DNA from: Longitalea arenae
Lineage (GTDB): Bacteria; Bacteroidota; Bacteroidia; Chitinophagales; Chitinophagaceae
DNA: 64,000 bases
NCBI RefSeq assembly: GCF_016924755.1
Contig: NZ_JAFFJX010000009.1
Location: forward strand, 186,001-250,000
Direction: 5' to 3'
Part shown: in pieces, positions 25,025 through 35,229 of the stretch
How the letters are laid out: every line of letters begins with the position of its first letter
How positions within the stretch are numbered: position 1 is the first letter of the stretch
Translations under genes and position numbers: made by a program
The notes under the pieces: model-generated
What the model was told of the DNA's origin: nothing
Databases searched by the model: none
Seen by the model: only the letters and a program-made list of their open reading frames with translations

Positions 25025-28000
25025 CTACTTAACAACAGTAATAAACCCCGCCTTCACCGCCTTATTGCTTCCGGGAAACTGCATGCCCTTCCACTCCGTG
25101 CCATTTATATACCTTGCTTCTATCTGCCAGCCATAGGTGTCCTGCTGCACAGGTTGGCCATTATAACGTCCGTCCCAGGGTTCGTTGGGCGATCCATTGC
25201 CATCGAGCCGGGTAGTTTCAAACACTTTTTGTCCCCAGGTATTGAAAATGCGTAAGCGGTATTGCGATAAACCTTTACCCATGGGCAGGAACTGCCGTAA
25301 TGCGTGGTTGCTGCAGCCCGGACAAATGGCGTTGGGTATGTATAAATAGCCAGGTACATGCAGAATACGAACGTTCACCGTATCGTACCCGCTGCAGCCG
25401 GTGCCGAAATCGTGTACATATAACTGTACTTTATATGCGCCGGTATCGCCATATTGATAGGATATTTTCTGCCCCGATAATTGCTGCCGCGTTTTATCGC
25501 CCATATCCCAGGTATACACTTTATTGGCATTGGTGGCCACTGTATCCCAGAAGCTGAATGTATAATCGGGTTGATGCAATACATTGGCCGGTGACAATGC
25601 AATGGCAGGCCCTGGCAACGGCTGGATGCTGACTGAGCCGGCCGCAGTAGTATCGCCACAACCAGCGGCATTTTCGGGCAGTACCCGGATCTGGTACACC
25701 GTTGGGACCGTAGCGGCTACCGGCGCCTGGAAGCGGTAACTGAAAGGATTGTTCATGCCCTGCAGATCGTTATTGACAAACCATTTCAGCTGCACTGCAT
25801 CGGTTCCTGTATAACTCAGGTGGGCCTTGAATGAGAAAGTTGTATCATGGTTACAGGTGCTGTTGCTGGCCGGGGTACCCAGCACCAGCGGTGTATTGAA
25901 CACTTCAAAAGAATAGATGGTGCTGTCGGCACACTCCTCGGTTGTATGCACTACCAGTTTTACCCAGTACTTTCCTGGTTTCCTATATACATGAGCGGCG
26001 GAAGTACCGGAGGCCTGGAAGGTATAAGGCGCCTGCGCACTGTCGTAAAATGTCCAGGCTGTTTTAATAGCATGGGCAGCGCCTGTGGCGCTCGTTTGCA
26101 ATGTGTAGGGGATGCAGGCTTTACCGGCCCGTATGCTTATCTGTGGTTTTATTTTGTCTGTGATAACCACCTGCTGCGAGGCGGTATCTGTACAGACCAT
26201 ACCGGCGTTGTTTGTCTTTTTAGCTACCTGTTGAATGGTATAGTTGCTTGCCGAAGCGTAGACATGTGAGCCATTGGCAGTGGATGAGGTCTGACCATCG
26301 CCCCAGAGCCATTCATAAGCTGTGGCTTCCTGCCCAGTATTCACGGTAACCACATTGTTACCCGTGCACACAAGCGGATTGGTGAGGTAGAAACCTGCCA
26401 TGGGTGGCGCATGAACGGTAACCTTGCGATAGATAACAGTATCAGAACACTCATTTTGCAGTCTGATGCTTACGGTAAATATTCCCTTGCGCCGGTACGT
26501 ATAACTTACAACGTTCTGTGCGTTGGGGGTGGTAATTTTTGCGGAATTATCACCGAAGTCCCAGGTAAGCGTTGATGCGCCAATACTGCTATTGTTGAAT
26601 GTAACAACATGTGGGGCGCATCCTTCCAACTGGTTGCCATTGATAGTGACGTGTGCCGCTATGGAGTTAGGGAGCACCAGCATACTGATGCGCTGTGTAT
26701 CGCGCCTGCATTGGTTTTCGGCAATCAACCGGATCTCATAGGTGCTAATCGTGCCTGTATGATATACATGCACAAATGAGTTGTTGGTGCTCGTGGTATC
26801 TTTAAATCCATCGCCAAAATCCCAGTAGTAGGCAAAATTATTTCCCGCCGATCTGTTGGTAATAGTAACATCGAAAGGCGAGCAGCCTTTGGTGGTATCA
26901 ACAGTGAACCTTGCTTTGGCATTGGCATACACCAATACGCTATCGCGGTGGTAAGAAGTATCACAGCCGTTGAACGCCTTCAGCGTGATGTAATAGGTGG
27001 TATCCCTGAAATCAGGACTGGGATTATAGGTAACGGCTGCAGGTGAAACCTGGTTACCGGTAATGCCATTGCCAAAGTTCCAGAAGAACTGAATGCCGTT
27101 CAACTGACTGGAGGTATTGATAAAATTGACTGTCACCGGCCCGCAGGCTTTTGACTGGTCTTTGGTAAAACCGGCTGTTACTCCGGCAACAGTATGAAAT
27201 GTCAATTCCATGCTGTCGGGCTTACAGCCATGTACACTTGTTGCAACCAGTTTAATGACCACCGTTTCTCCCGCTGCGGTTATGGGATAGCCGGGGAAGG
27301 CGCTATTGGCGCCTGAGCTGATGAGGGTACCGTTGGCATACCAGTTATATAACCCATTGCCTTGCGGAAAAGCCATTGTTTGTATTACAGCATCCAGGTT
27401 CACCGGTGCACATTGGGTGGTACCGGTAGCGGTGAACTGTGCTTTGGCATCGGGGTTTACGATCACCTGCACACTGCTGGTGTCGGCACAACCATTGGCG
27501 AGTGCGCCCGCGAGGTAATAAGTGGTGGAAGCACCGGGATTGACCTCTACCGTATCAGGCGCTATATACCCTAGTGAGGTGGCTGGCCACCAGGTATAAG
27601 TGTCAGCCCCACCAGCTGCCAGGCGGGTACTGTTGCCAATACAAATAGTTGAAGCGGCAGTGGTGAGGGTAATTAGCGGCCGGCGTTTTATGGTGATATA
27701 AACTGAGTCTTCTGTAGCGCAGCTGGCGCCAATGGAAGCAGTTAACTTATAACCATAGGTGGTATCGTTGCCCGTACCGGTATAATCCAGCTGCAACACG
27801 GGGTTGGCAATAGCCGGATCGCTGAGGCCCGTTGCAGGCGACCACCGGTAAATAACGCCATTTACGCCAGGTGCACCAAGGGTAATAGCTGCCCGGCCGC
27901 AAATGGCGGTATCACGCCCTGCATCGGCAACCGGCTTCGGCGTTACGGTAACGGCTGTGTTTAACAATACGCTGGTATTGCAGGCGCTGTCAATCACTTT

Positions 28001-30118
28001 CAGCTGAATTGCATGAAGGCCGGTATGGGTATATTGGATCGTACCAGGGTGCTGCAGATCTGAATGGGCAGGTGTACCGTCGGTGAAGGTCCACTGATAA
28101 CCAAGCGGTCCCTGTGAATAACAGGTGCTTGCGGTTGCAGAAGGAACAAGGCCGTTTGTTATGCAGATAGCACCAATGGGATCAATGGCTGCCTGCGGTA
28201 ACCCGCTTACATAAAAGGTATCCTGTTTAAATGATTCCTGGCAGGCAGATCTTGCCGCCACAGCGCTTACTGTAAGCCGGATAATATACCTGCCTGGTAC
28301 ATTGAACCGGATCTCAGGGGAAGGGGTGGCTTCTGTTGCCCCCTGTAAGAACTGCCAGGCAGGCGACTGGTTCGATCCGCAATGCAATGGATCATCATAA
28401 GTTACTTCCCATTTATACTCATCGCCCTGGCAGCCGTTCACAGGAGAGGTATTCGTGAACAGGGCGCTGCCCGGACCGCAACTGCTTTTGCGGCTCATCG
28501 CGAATTGAGCATTGGGCGGATTGCGCACACAGATCAGTTTTACTGTACTGTCGAGCCCGCATTTATCATTGAAAACATAGAGCTTGACCGTGTATGTACC
28601 GGTGGTATTAAAATTAATATCAATCGAATTGGAACCGGCGGTCCATAAAAAACCATTCAGGGAGCTGCCGTTCAAGGCGCCCAGGTTGCCGGAAGTGATC
28701 GTATAGCCGGTAGCAGGGGAGATGGTCCAAACCTGCTTGCCCGAATTGGTGCAGGTAGAACTGGAACCACCCGTGGGGGTGATCACTGATCCATAGGCGG
28801 AAGTGCTGATGATGGAAACATTTGTGTTGGTACAAACCGTTTCGGAAGGAGATCCGCCGATGCTTGCACGTGGTTTTCCCGATACATAGATCGGTACAAC
28901 TGATGGACTTGTGGTACCGCATGGATTCTCGATGGTCAGGTAAGCACCAAATGCATTATTGAAAGTGTTGTTACCGCTGCTGCTGGAAAAGGAACAGGAG
29001 CCCTGGGCAAAGAAATGCGCTGCAATAGCAGGAGGTGGATGCACAAAGACCTGCGGATCTGACCCATCATTGATCAGGAAGGTGTATTGCGTTCCGGGTG
29101 GATTGGCCGAAATATTATTGATCGCAAAACGCAGGGAGTCGGAAGCACAGATATCTGTATTGCCAAGACTCGACAGGCCACCTGCAGGTGTAGAGCCGAG
29201 GAAGACAATGTATTTCTTTATGCCTATACAGCCATGTGCACCTGATACCCGTACGGTCATGCTGCTGCTGCCTAAAGGGAAAGAATGTCGTATGATAGTG
29301 CCCGCCGGCCAACTGCTGAAAGAGGTATCGGGCGTACCATCGCCCCATGAAATGGCATAGCTGGTATTGATAGGAGTAGTGCCTGACTGGTTAATGAAGC
29401 TAAAGGTGTAGGATGCAATATTGGAGCAGCGCCTGAAAGTAGCCACGCCGTTAAAACTGCCAAAACTAACAGCGGCATCTGCATTTCCTATGGATGCGTC
29501 GGGTACATTTTTGATGGTAACCTGCTGGGTGGTTGAATCTTTGCAACCAAACTGGTTGGTAACAACCTGCTTTACGGTATAGGTGCTGGTACCGGGCATG
29601 CCTACAGCCTGCAGGAATTGATGGGCAGGATTGGGTAAAGTGCTGGTAGCGCCGTCGCCAAAAGTCCAGAAGTAAGATAAACCGCTACCGGTAGCATGAT
29701 CGCTGAATTGGATATCGATATTACCACATACATTATTGGGCGAGAAACTAAAACCGGCGGCCGGCTTTTCGTTCGAAACATGTATCACTATGAACATGGA
29801 GTCGGCCATAAAGCCGGCTCTGATAAGTTGTTTGGTTGTATAGTAACCAGCCGCAGGATAGTTCACCGTAACGGGACCAATGCCGGCAGCGGTTGACATA
29901 TTGCCGCCGGTAAATGCCCAGGTGATCAGCAGGGAGCCTTGCGCAGCACTCAGGTATCGCACGGAATTGCCTTCACATACCCGTACTGTGTCGCCATGAT
30001 TTACAATTTTACCATTGGCCCTGATGCCGGCTGTCACCTGGGTGAATGCCGTGGAGGCATGAAAGAGCGATAATAACAGCAATACAAAAAAGGCAGACAG
30101 CTTACAGGCCTGGTGCAT
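25025..30118 (-). CDS. Giant PKD-repeat surface adhesin with gliding-type (CHU_C) C-terminal sorting domain
   Basis: A 1697-residue secreted protein. It has a signal peptide (about 1-27), then many Ig-like/PKD modules recognisable by WxFGDG-type motifs: YFWTFGDGATS, AISWGDGTPD, FFWNFGNGITG, YYWDFGDGFKD, LTWDFGDNSA, YEWLWGDGQTS and YTWDMGDKTR. It ends with a CHU_C/type B sorting domain from about 1586: YLYIPNAICPGCSN, YRLRIFNTWGQKVFETT, EPWDGRYNGQPVQQDTYGWQIEA, KAGFITVVK. Such proteins are exported through T9SS and act in adhesion or gliding, as SprB does. The following porP/sprF gene supports this. The ligand is unknown. Cysteines are frequent among the modules, suggesting extracellular disulfides. 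Confidence 0.93.
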   Translation of the reverse strand: MHQACKLSAFFVLLLLSLFHASTAFTQVTAGIRANGKIVNHGDTVRVCEGNSVRYLSAAQGSLLITWAFTGGNMSTAAGIGPVTVNYPAAGYYTTKQLIRAGFMADSMFIVIHVSNEKPAAGFSFSPNNVCGNIDIQFSDHATGSGLSYFWTFGDGATSTLPNPAHQFLQAVGMPGTSTYTVKQVVTNQFGCKDSTTQQVTIKNVPDASIGNADAAVSFGSFNGVATFRRCSNIASYTFSFINQSGTTPINTSYAISWGDGTPDTSFSSWPAGTIIRHSFPLGSSSMTVRVSGAHGCIGIKKYIVFLGSTPAGGLSSLGNTDICASDSLRFAINNISANPPGTQYTFLINDGSDPQVFVHPPPAIAAHFFAQGSCSFSSSSGNNTFNNAFGAYLTIENPCGTTSPSVVPIYVSGKPRASIGGSPSETVCTNTNVSIISTSAYGSVITPTGGSSSTCTNSGKQVWTISPATGYTITSGNLGALNGSSLNGFLWTAGSNSIDINFNTTGTYTVKLYVFNDKCGLDSTVKLICVRNPPNAQFAMSRKSSCGPGSALFTNTSPVNGCQGDEYKWEVTYDDPLHCGSNQSPAWQFLQGATEATPSPEIRFNVPGRYIIRLTVSAVAARSACQESFKQDTFYVSGLPQAAIDPIGAICITNGLVPSATASTCYSQGPLGYQWTFTDGTPAHSDLQHPGTIQYTHTGLHAIQLKVIDSACNTSVLLNTAVTVTPKPVADAGRDTAICGRAAITLGAPGVNGVIYRWSPATGLSDPAIANPVLQLDYTGTGNDTTYGYKLTASIGASCATEDSVYITIKRRPLITLTTAASTICIGNSTRLAAGGADTYTWWPATSLGYIAPDTVEVNPGASTTYYLAGALANGCADTSSVQVIVNPDAKAQFTATGTTQCAPVNLDAVIQTMAFPQGNGLYNWYANGTLISSGANSAFPGYPITAAGETVVIKLVATSVHGCKPDSMELTFHTVAGVTAGFTKDQSKACGPVTVNFINTSSQLNGIQFFWNFGNGITGNQVSPAAVTYNPSPDFRDTTYYITLKAFNGCDTSYHRDSVLVYANAKARFTVDTTKGCSPFDVTITNRSAGNNFAYYWDFGDGFKDTTSTNNSFVHVYHTGTISTYEIRLIAENQCRRDTQRISMLVLPNSIAAHVTINGNQLEGCAPHVVTFNNSSIGASTLTWDFGDNSAKITTPNAQNVVSYTYRRKGIFTVSIRLQNECSDTVIYRKVTVHAPPMAGFYLTNPLVCTGNNVVTVNTGQEATAYEWLWGDGQTSSTANGSHVYASASNYTIQQVAKKTNNAGMVCTDTASQQVVITDKIKPQISIRAGKACIPYTLQTSATGAAHAIKTAWTFYDSAQAPYTFQASGTSAAHVYRKPGKYWVKLVVHTTEECADSTIYSFEVFNTPLVLGTPASNSTCNHDTTFSFKAHLSYTGTDAVQLKWFVNNDLQGMNNPFSYRFQAPVAATVPTVYQIRVLPENAAGCGDTTAAGSVSIQPLPGPAIALSPANVLHQPDYTFSFWDTVATNANKVYTWDMGDKTRQQLSGQKISYQYGDTGAYKVQLYVHDFGTGCSGYDTVNVRILHVPGYLYIPNAICPGCSNHALRQFLPMGKGLSQYRLRIFNTWGQKVFETTRLDGNGSPNEPWDGRYNGQPVQQDTYGWQIEARYINGTEWKGMQFPGSNKAVKAGFITVVK

Positions 30119-30576
30119 ACATTCTGGTTAGGGGTTACAGGATCGGGAACGGCTTACGGTGCTTCATAAAGGATATAGCGGACCTGTACGATCCTGACAT
30201 TGCCCGCTGCAATCAGCTATGGGAACCATCTTTGGACCGGGAAATAAATGCCTGCGAAAAGCCGTGCTTTCCTTTGACGCTTTTTGCGTATTCAGCGAAA
30301 GAGGGCTGCCTATCGGTTTCTTAATTCTTGTGGAGAAGAGGTAGTTAAAGAGGGCGCTAAGATAGGGAAAGTTGATGAGTTGGCAAGTTGATGACAGACT
30401 GGTTAAAGTGACCCATAAAGTTGATTCGGTTGGTAAAGCGTTGGAACCAGCACCAGGTAAGTATAATGACCAGTATGAAATGACGAAACGTTAATGAAAT
30501 CTTAAACAGAAAGGCACCTAAAAACAGCTGCAACGGGCATTAAAAGCCAAATGTCTTATGCCTTCAAATTAAACTC
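30119..30576. other. Intergenic promoter region between the PKD gene and the LVIVD lipoproteins
   Basis: About 460 bases between two divergent transcription units. It should hold both promoters, but no exact TAnnTTTG box or clear palindrome was seen, and no gene is supported. Confidence 0.35.
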
Positions 30577-31110
30577 ATGAGACGACCATTACTAATTGCT
30601 TCGGGCATAGGGCTATGCCTTTGCCTGTACGGTTGCACGCCCAATGATCTGCCTGACTCACCTGCGGATACCGCCTATGTGCCAGTGTATATGTCTGCTG
30701 CCGAAAAGAATAATATTTCGCTATCTACCGCACGAATAACCGAAAGATCCGGTAAGATATATGCTTATGGAAATTATATTTTTCAGAACGACCAGAACAA
30801 AGGCATTCATATCATTGATAATGCTGACCGGCTGCATCCCCGGAAGATCGGTTTCCTGAACATTCCCTACAATACTGAATTCGCGGTAAAAGGCCATTAT
30901 ATCTATGCCAACAATGTAAACGACCTGGTAGTGATCGATATCCGGGACATGAACAATCCTTCTGTAGTGAAAAGACTGGAGGATGCTTTCCCTTATGTGA
31001 ATCAGCAGTATCCCCTGGAAGCAGGTTATTTTGAATGTCCTGATCCTGCAAAAGGCATCGTGGTCGCCTGGGAAGTACAAACCGGTAAAACCTTTAACTG
31101 CAGACGTTAA
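30577..31110 (+). CDS. LVIVD-repeat-type lipoprotein
   Basis: A 177-residue exported protein with lipid Cys20 (CLCLYGC) and a beta-propeller-like repeat pattern: GKIYAYGNYIFQNDQNKGIHIIDNADRLHPRKIGFLNIP, then AVKGHYIYANNVNDLVVIDIRDMNNPSVVKRL. Segments with VxDIRDxxNP are the LVIVD repeat (PF08309). At this length it has only two or three blades, so it may pair with another protein such as the next gene product. It starts an apparent three-gene operon (11 bp, then a 1-base overlap). The function is unknown. Confidence 0.82.
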   Translation: MRRPLLIASGIGLCLCLYGCTPNDLPDSPADTAYVPVYMSAAEKNNISLSTARITERSGKIYAYGNYIFQNDQNKGIHIIDNADRLHPRKIGFLNIPYNTEFAVKGHYIYANNVNDLVVIDIRDMNNPSVVKRLEDAFPYVNQQYPLEAGYFECPDPAKGIVVAWEVQTGKTFNCRR

Positions 31111-31121
31111 AAAATTTCGGT

Positions 31122-31862
31122 ATGAAGCAATTGTTATCTTTTGTACTGCTATCAGTAGTGCTGCTGGCAGTTGTTCAATGCAATAAAGCTACGAGTTCAG
31201 GAAAGTTCACTGGCAGCGGAGGCTCCACAGCCAGGTTTGCCATCAGTGGCGATCATCTGTATACAGTTGATAAATCAAATCTGAAAGTGTTCAGTATAGC
31301 GGATGCTGCTGATCCGGTGTTGAAAAACACAGTACCGGTAGGTTTTGAAATAGAGACCATTTATCCCTTTAAAGACAAGCTATTCATTGGTTCAACCAGC
31401 GTAGTGCATATATTCTCAGTAGATGATCCTGAAAACCCACAGAAATTGAGCACCGCTATATCTCCGGAGGTGATCCGCCGCTGCGATCCTGTTGTTGCCA
31501 AAGATACCGTTGCCTATGCGACCCTGCGCACCAATGGTGTTTGCGGCGGTGCGCAAAGTATTCTGGCCGCTTATGATATTAAGGATCTTACCAAGCCTGT
31601 TCAGAAGGCAAGTTACCCGGTATCTGAACCTTACGGCCTTGGTTATGCCGATACTGCATTATATGTGTGCAACCGGGATGGTTTGTATGTATTTAATATC
31701 AGCAGCGCTTTCAGTCCGCAGTTGACTAAAAAGATCAGTGATGGCTGGTACCTCGATGTTATACCATACTATAATACCCTTATCTGCCAGGTGCAGGATG
31801 GGATGAATTTGTTTGATATCTCCAACCGTATGGAGCCTGGCCTCATTACAAAAATCAAATAA
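31122..31862 (+). CDS. LVIVD-repeat beta-propeller lipoprotein
   Basis: A 246-residue lipoprotein (lipid Cys20 in AVVQC) with about four LVIVD-like blades: GDHLYTVDKSNLKVFSIADAADPVL, KDKLFIGSTSVVHIFSVDDPENPQKLS, ILAAYDIKDLTKPVQKASYP and ALYVCNRDGLYVFNISSAFSPQLTKKI, then LICQVQDGMNLFDISNRMEPGLI. It belongs to the same family as the 177-residue protein encoded just before. Its stop overlaps the start of the next gene by one base, so translation is probably coupled. Confidence 0.87.
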   Translation: MKQLLSFVLLSVVLLAVVQCNKATSSGKFTGSGGSTARFAISGDHLYTVDKSNLKVFSIADAADPVLKNTVPVGFEIETIYPFKDKLFIGSTSVVHIFSVDDPENPQKLSTAISPEVIRRCDPVVAKDTVAYATLRTNGVCGGAQSILAAYDIKDLTKPVQKASYPVSEPYGLGYADTALYVCNRDGLYVFNISSAFSPQLTKKISDGWYLDVIPYYNTLICQVQDGMNLFDISNRMEPGLITKIK

Positions 31863-32560
31863 TGGTCCGTTTTTATTTGCAGTGCCTCTTGCTGCTGCTG
31901 GTAGCAGGAAGGGGCAGCGCTCAACCGATGAGCTACCGGGGCCTGAGCGCCGATACGGGTACCATTTACCTGCGGCACAATCCGCTGGGGTGGGCTGATC
32001 TGTTAGACAACAATGTTAATTTGGGCGCAGAATACCGGTTGAACAAAAACTGGTCGGCTACCATGGATGCCGGCTTTATTTTCTATTCACAATATTTTTC
32101 AAAAACCAGGCAGGCCACCGGTTGGCTGTTTCGACCAGGCATAAGACTATACCCTGGTAAATACAAAAGCTTTTTTATCGACCTGCAATTGCACTACAAA
32201 GAGGTGACCTATCATGTCAAAGACTGGATCGAGCGGGATGTAGTGCAGGGTGTGGCTTCCTATGAAGAGCTGACCAGGTTCCGCTATAAAAAAACGGTAA
32301 CGGGCGCACATCTGATGATTGGCGGAAGGAAATATCTAACCAGTAACCGCCGCTTTTTAACGGAATTATATTTTGGGCTGGGTTTACATTTTAAAGAGGA
32401 GGGGCCATACCACCAGCCTGCCAATAGCCGGTATGACCGCGCCATGCGTATGATGCCGCAAAGCATCAATTTAAATGAGGTGAATGCGAACAATGCGCCG
32501 CGCAAATGGATATTGCTGGCCGTACCCTGGGGGCTGCGGATCATTTACCGCTTGCGCTGA
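31862..32560 (+). CDS. Exported outer-membrane barrel-like protein of unknown function
   Basis: A 232-residue protein with a signal peptide (MVRFYLQCLLLLLVAGRGSAQ). The mature sequence alternates short hydrophobic strands with polar turns (LGAEYRLNKNWSATMDAGFIFYSQYF, GWLFRPGIRLYPGK, FFIDLQLHYKEVTYHV, ELYFGLGLHFKEEGPYH, LLAVPWGLRIIYRLR), the pattern of a small 8-strand outer-membrane barrel like DUF3575 proteins. The last residues, ending in an aromatic/basic strand, fit an outer-membrane insertion signal. It is coupled to the LVIVD lipoprotein gene by a TAATG overlap, so the propellers may dock on this barrel (inference). Confidence 0.72.
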   Translation: MVRFYLQCLLLLLVAGRGSAQPMSYRGLSADTGTIYLRHNPLGWADLLDNNVNLGAEYRLNKNWSATMDAGFIFYSQYFSKTRQATGWLFRPGIRLYPGKYKSFFIDLQLHYKEVTYHVKDWIERDVVQGVASYEELTRFRYKKTVTGAHLMIGGRKYLTSNRRFLTELYFGLGLHFKEEGPYHQPANSRYDRAMRMMPQSINLNEVNANNAPRKWILLAVPWGLRIIYRLR

Positions 32561-32564
32561 ACGC

Positions 32565-35123
32565 TTATACTTCTTTTCGCAAGACTTCCAGGGGTGGTTT
32601 GTTCAGGATGCTGCGGCTGTTCAGCAGGCCAATGATCACCGTTAACAAGGCAATGGCGGCAAACAGCACAAAAATCGGAAGCACATGCGGCGTAAAGGGC
32701 GCTTTGAAACTATATGTTGCCAATGCCCAGCTGGCTGCCATTGATAATGATATTCCGGTAGCAGCAGCCAGGGCGCCCAAGAAGAAATATTCGAGCGCTG
32801 TGATAAACAATATCTGTTTGCGGCTGGCGCCCAGTGTTCGTAAGAGAATGCTTTCCTGAATGCGTTGAAATTTACTGATCAGCACCGAAGCAATGAGCAC
32901 GATCAAACCGGTAATAATGCTGAAGCCTGCCATAAAACGGATCACAAAACCGATCTTATCCAGCACTTCATCCAGAACGGTGAGTATCAGGTTCAGGTCA
33001 ATGACCGAAACGTTCGGATATTTTTTTACAATGGCCTGCTGAAAGCGGGCTGATACTTCCGGTGACGGCACCCGCGTCACCAGCACATGGAACTGAGGTG
33101 CTTCTTCAAGCACACCCGTAGGGAACACGACCCTGAAATTGGTTTGCACCCGTTGCCAGTCAACCTGCCGGAGGCTACCCACGACGGTAGGGATCAGGGT
33201 GCCCTGCACGTTGAATATGATATGATCGCCAACGTTCACATGGATGCGTTTGGCATACCTGTCTTCCATGGAAATATAGATCACATCGTCTTCCCCGGTC
33301 ACCGGGCCGTATAATTTACCGGCGGTAAGTTTTTCAGAGCTGGTAAGGGTATCGCGGTAGGTTACGCGGAATTCCCACTCATATGCTTCCGTACGATAGC
33401 CTGAGCCGGAATCTTCTTTTACCTGCGCGGCAGTCTGGTGATTGATCTCTTCTACCCGCATGGTAACAATGGGAACCTGCTGCATAACGGGCAGTTTATA
33501 TTGTTTGGCCAGGGTGGCCACACTGTCTTTCTGGTTGTTCTGAATATCGAATAAAACCATGTTCGGCTGGTTGCCGCTGCCCGATAAGGTTACCCGGCTG
33601 ATCAAAATATCCTGGATAAAGTACAAGGTGCCAATAAATGCAGCGCCCAAACCGATGGTCACAATGAGAATAAGGGTTTGATTGTTGGGGCGGTATAAAT
33701 TGGCAAAACCCTGCCGCCAGAGATAATTCCAGGAAGCGGGGAAGAAGCGGCGCACGAGCCAGCGCAGGGTCAGCGCAACAAGCGATAACAAGAGGAAGGC
33801 AACGAGAATGCTGCCGGTAAATATGATCGCCTGCCGCCAGTTGTGGATCTGCCACCAGGTAAAGCCGGCAACAAAAAAGAGGATAGCCGCGTACACCAGC
33901 CATTTGAGCGGATCCCGGAACCTAATATTTTCAACCGACAGGCGCAACGTATACAAGGGAGAAATATTCCGCACATTTACCAGTGGCAACAGCGCAAACA
34001 ATAAAGAGATCACTACGCCTGAGATGATACCCTGGCCTATAGCCTTCCAGCTGATGGTGGTAGTTACCTGCACCGGCAGGAAATCTTTCAATACGGCCGG
34101 TAGCTGTTGCTGAATGGCGATACCCAACAAGGCTCCCAGCAGAGAACCGATGAGCCCGATAGTAACGATCTGTATTAAATAGATCAGGAATGCCTGTGAT
34201 GAGTTCACGCCCAGGCATCGAAGGATAGCAATGGACGCGATCTTTTCGCGCATATAAATGTGAATGGCGCTTGCGACGCCAATACAGCCCAGTAACAAAG
34301 CGATAAAGCTAATAAGCGTCAAAAACTGGTTAAAGTCTTCAAACGCGCGGCCGGTATTTCTTTTTCTTTCTTCAACGGTGTCGTAGTCGAGCCCCTCTTT
34401 CTCTAAACGGGGTTCAATATCCGAAATAACCGATGCAATGGCATCGGGATTGGCATATTTGTAATAGTAGGTGGTTGCAATACGGCTGCCTTTTTGAATA
34501 AGTCCGGTAGAGTCGAGGTATTTCAGCGGAATATAAACAGGGGGCGCTACGGTGGTGGAAAGGCCGGTTCGGCCCGGTGCTTTGGTGATAACGCCGGCAA
34601 TGGCAAAGCTGACATCGCCAATTTGAATAGAATCGCCCACCTGCGCATTGTACTGCAGCATTAAGGTTTTATCAACAAGGGCCTGCCGCGCTTTGCGGAA
34701 TGACCGGGCAGCGCGCACCGGCGTGGTTTCTATAGAACCATAATAAGGGTAATCGCCTTCAAGCGCCCGCACCTGCACCAGCCTGGTGCCATCGTTTTTG
34801 GTAAAATAGATCATGGAGGCGAAGGTGCGTTCAACGGAACGCTGATCGCCGAGGGAGTCGAGCAGGGGCCTAATGCGGGAACTTACTCTTTTGTTGCTTT
34901 CAACGACCAGGTCGGCGCCCACGAGGGTCTTTGCCTGTGAGTCGATGTCGCTGCGCACATTATCGCCCAGGGAAAAAATAGCTACGAGGGCGGCAATGCC
35001 GAGAACGATGGATGAAATAAATAAGAACAGGCGGGAGCGGTTACGCCGGCTGTCGCGCCAGGCCATTTTCAATAACCAGCCAAAACGAAGTCTTCTTTTG
35101 TATTTGAATCTCATTAAATCCAT
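32565..35123 (-). CDS. ABC transporter permease, FtsX/YbbP-like
   Basis: About 852 residues. The start is ATG 35123 (MDLMRFKYKRR); the frame runs on to a TTG at 35222, but that would translate a low-complexity leader. The protein has an N-terminal transmembrane helix (LFLFISSIVLGIAALVAIFSLG), a MacB-like extracytoplasmic domain with KTLVGADLVVESNKR, and a first FtsX core (FLTLISFIALLLGCIGVASAIHIYMREKIASIAILRCLG). A central membrane region and second extracytoplasmic domain follow, then a second FtsX core (FSIITGLIVLIASVLISKFQRIQESILLRTLGASRKQILF). This duplicated layout is that of YbbP. The ATPase partner is the next gene upstream. E. coli YbbAP is linked to envelope lipid and hydrophobic-compound handling; the substrate here is unknown. 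Confidence 0.9.
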   Translation of the reverse strand: MDLMRFKYKRRLRFGWLLKMAWRDSRRNRSRLFLFISSIVLGIAALVAIFSLGDNVRSDIDSQAKTLVGADLVVESNKRVSSRIRPLLDSLGDQRSVERTFASMIYFTKNDGTRLVQVRALEGDYPYYGSIETTPVRAARSFRKARQALVDKTLMLQYNAQVGDSIQIGDVSFAIAGVITKAPGRTGLSTTVAPPVYIPLKYLDSTGLIQKGSRIATTYYYKYANPDAIASVISDIEPRLEKEGLDYDTVEERKRNTGRAFEDFNQFLTLISFIALLLGCIGVASAIHIYMREKIASIAILRCLGVNSSQAFLIYLIQIVTIGLIGSLLGALLGIAIQQQLPAVLKDFLPVQVTTTISWKAIGQGIISGVVISLLFALLPLVNVRNISPLYTLRLSVENIRFRDPLKWLVYAAILFFVAGFTWWQIHNWRQAIIFTGSILVAFLLLSLVALTLRWLVRRFFPASWNYLWRQGFANLYRPNNQTLILIVTIGLGAAFIGTLYFIQDILISRVTLSGSGNQPNMVLFDIQNNQKDSVATLAKQYKLPVMQQVPIVTMRVEEINHQTAAQVKEDSGSGYRTEAYEWEFRVTYRDTLTSSEKLTAGKLYGPVTGEDDVIYISMEDRYAKRIHVNVGDHIIFNVQGTLIPTVVGSLRQVDWQRVQTNFRVVFPTGVLEEAPQFHVLVTRVPSPEVSARFQQAIVKKYPNVSVIDLNLILTVLDEVLDKIGFVIRFMAGFSIITGLIVLIASVLISKFQRIQESILLRTLGASRKQILFITALEYFFLGALAAATGISLSMAASWALATYSFKAPFTPHVLPIFVLFAAIALLTVIIGLLNSRSILNKPPLEVLRKEV

Positions 35124-35229
35124 CCGGTATGTATTTCTGATTTCTTGATTTTGAGATTTTGAGATTGCAATTATCCGGAAATGTTTTCCAATCGAAATAT
35201 CCCGAAGTCTCAAAATCAGCAATCGTCCA

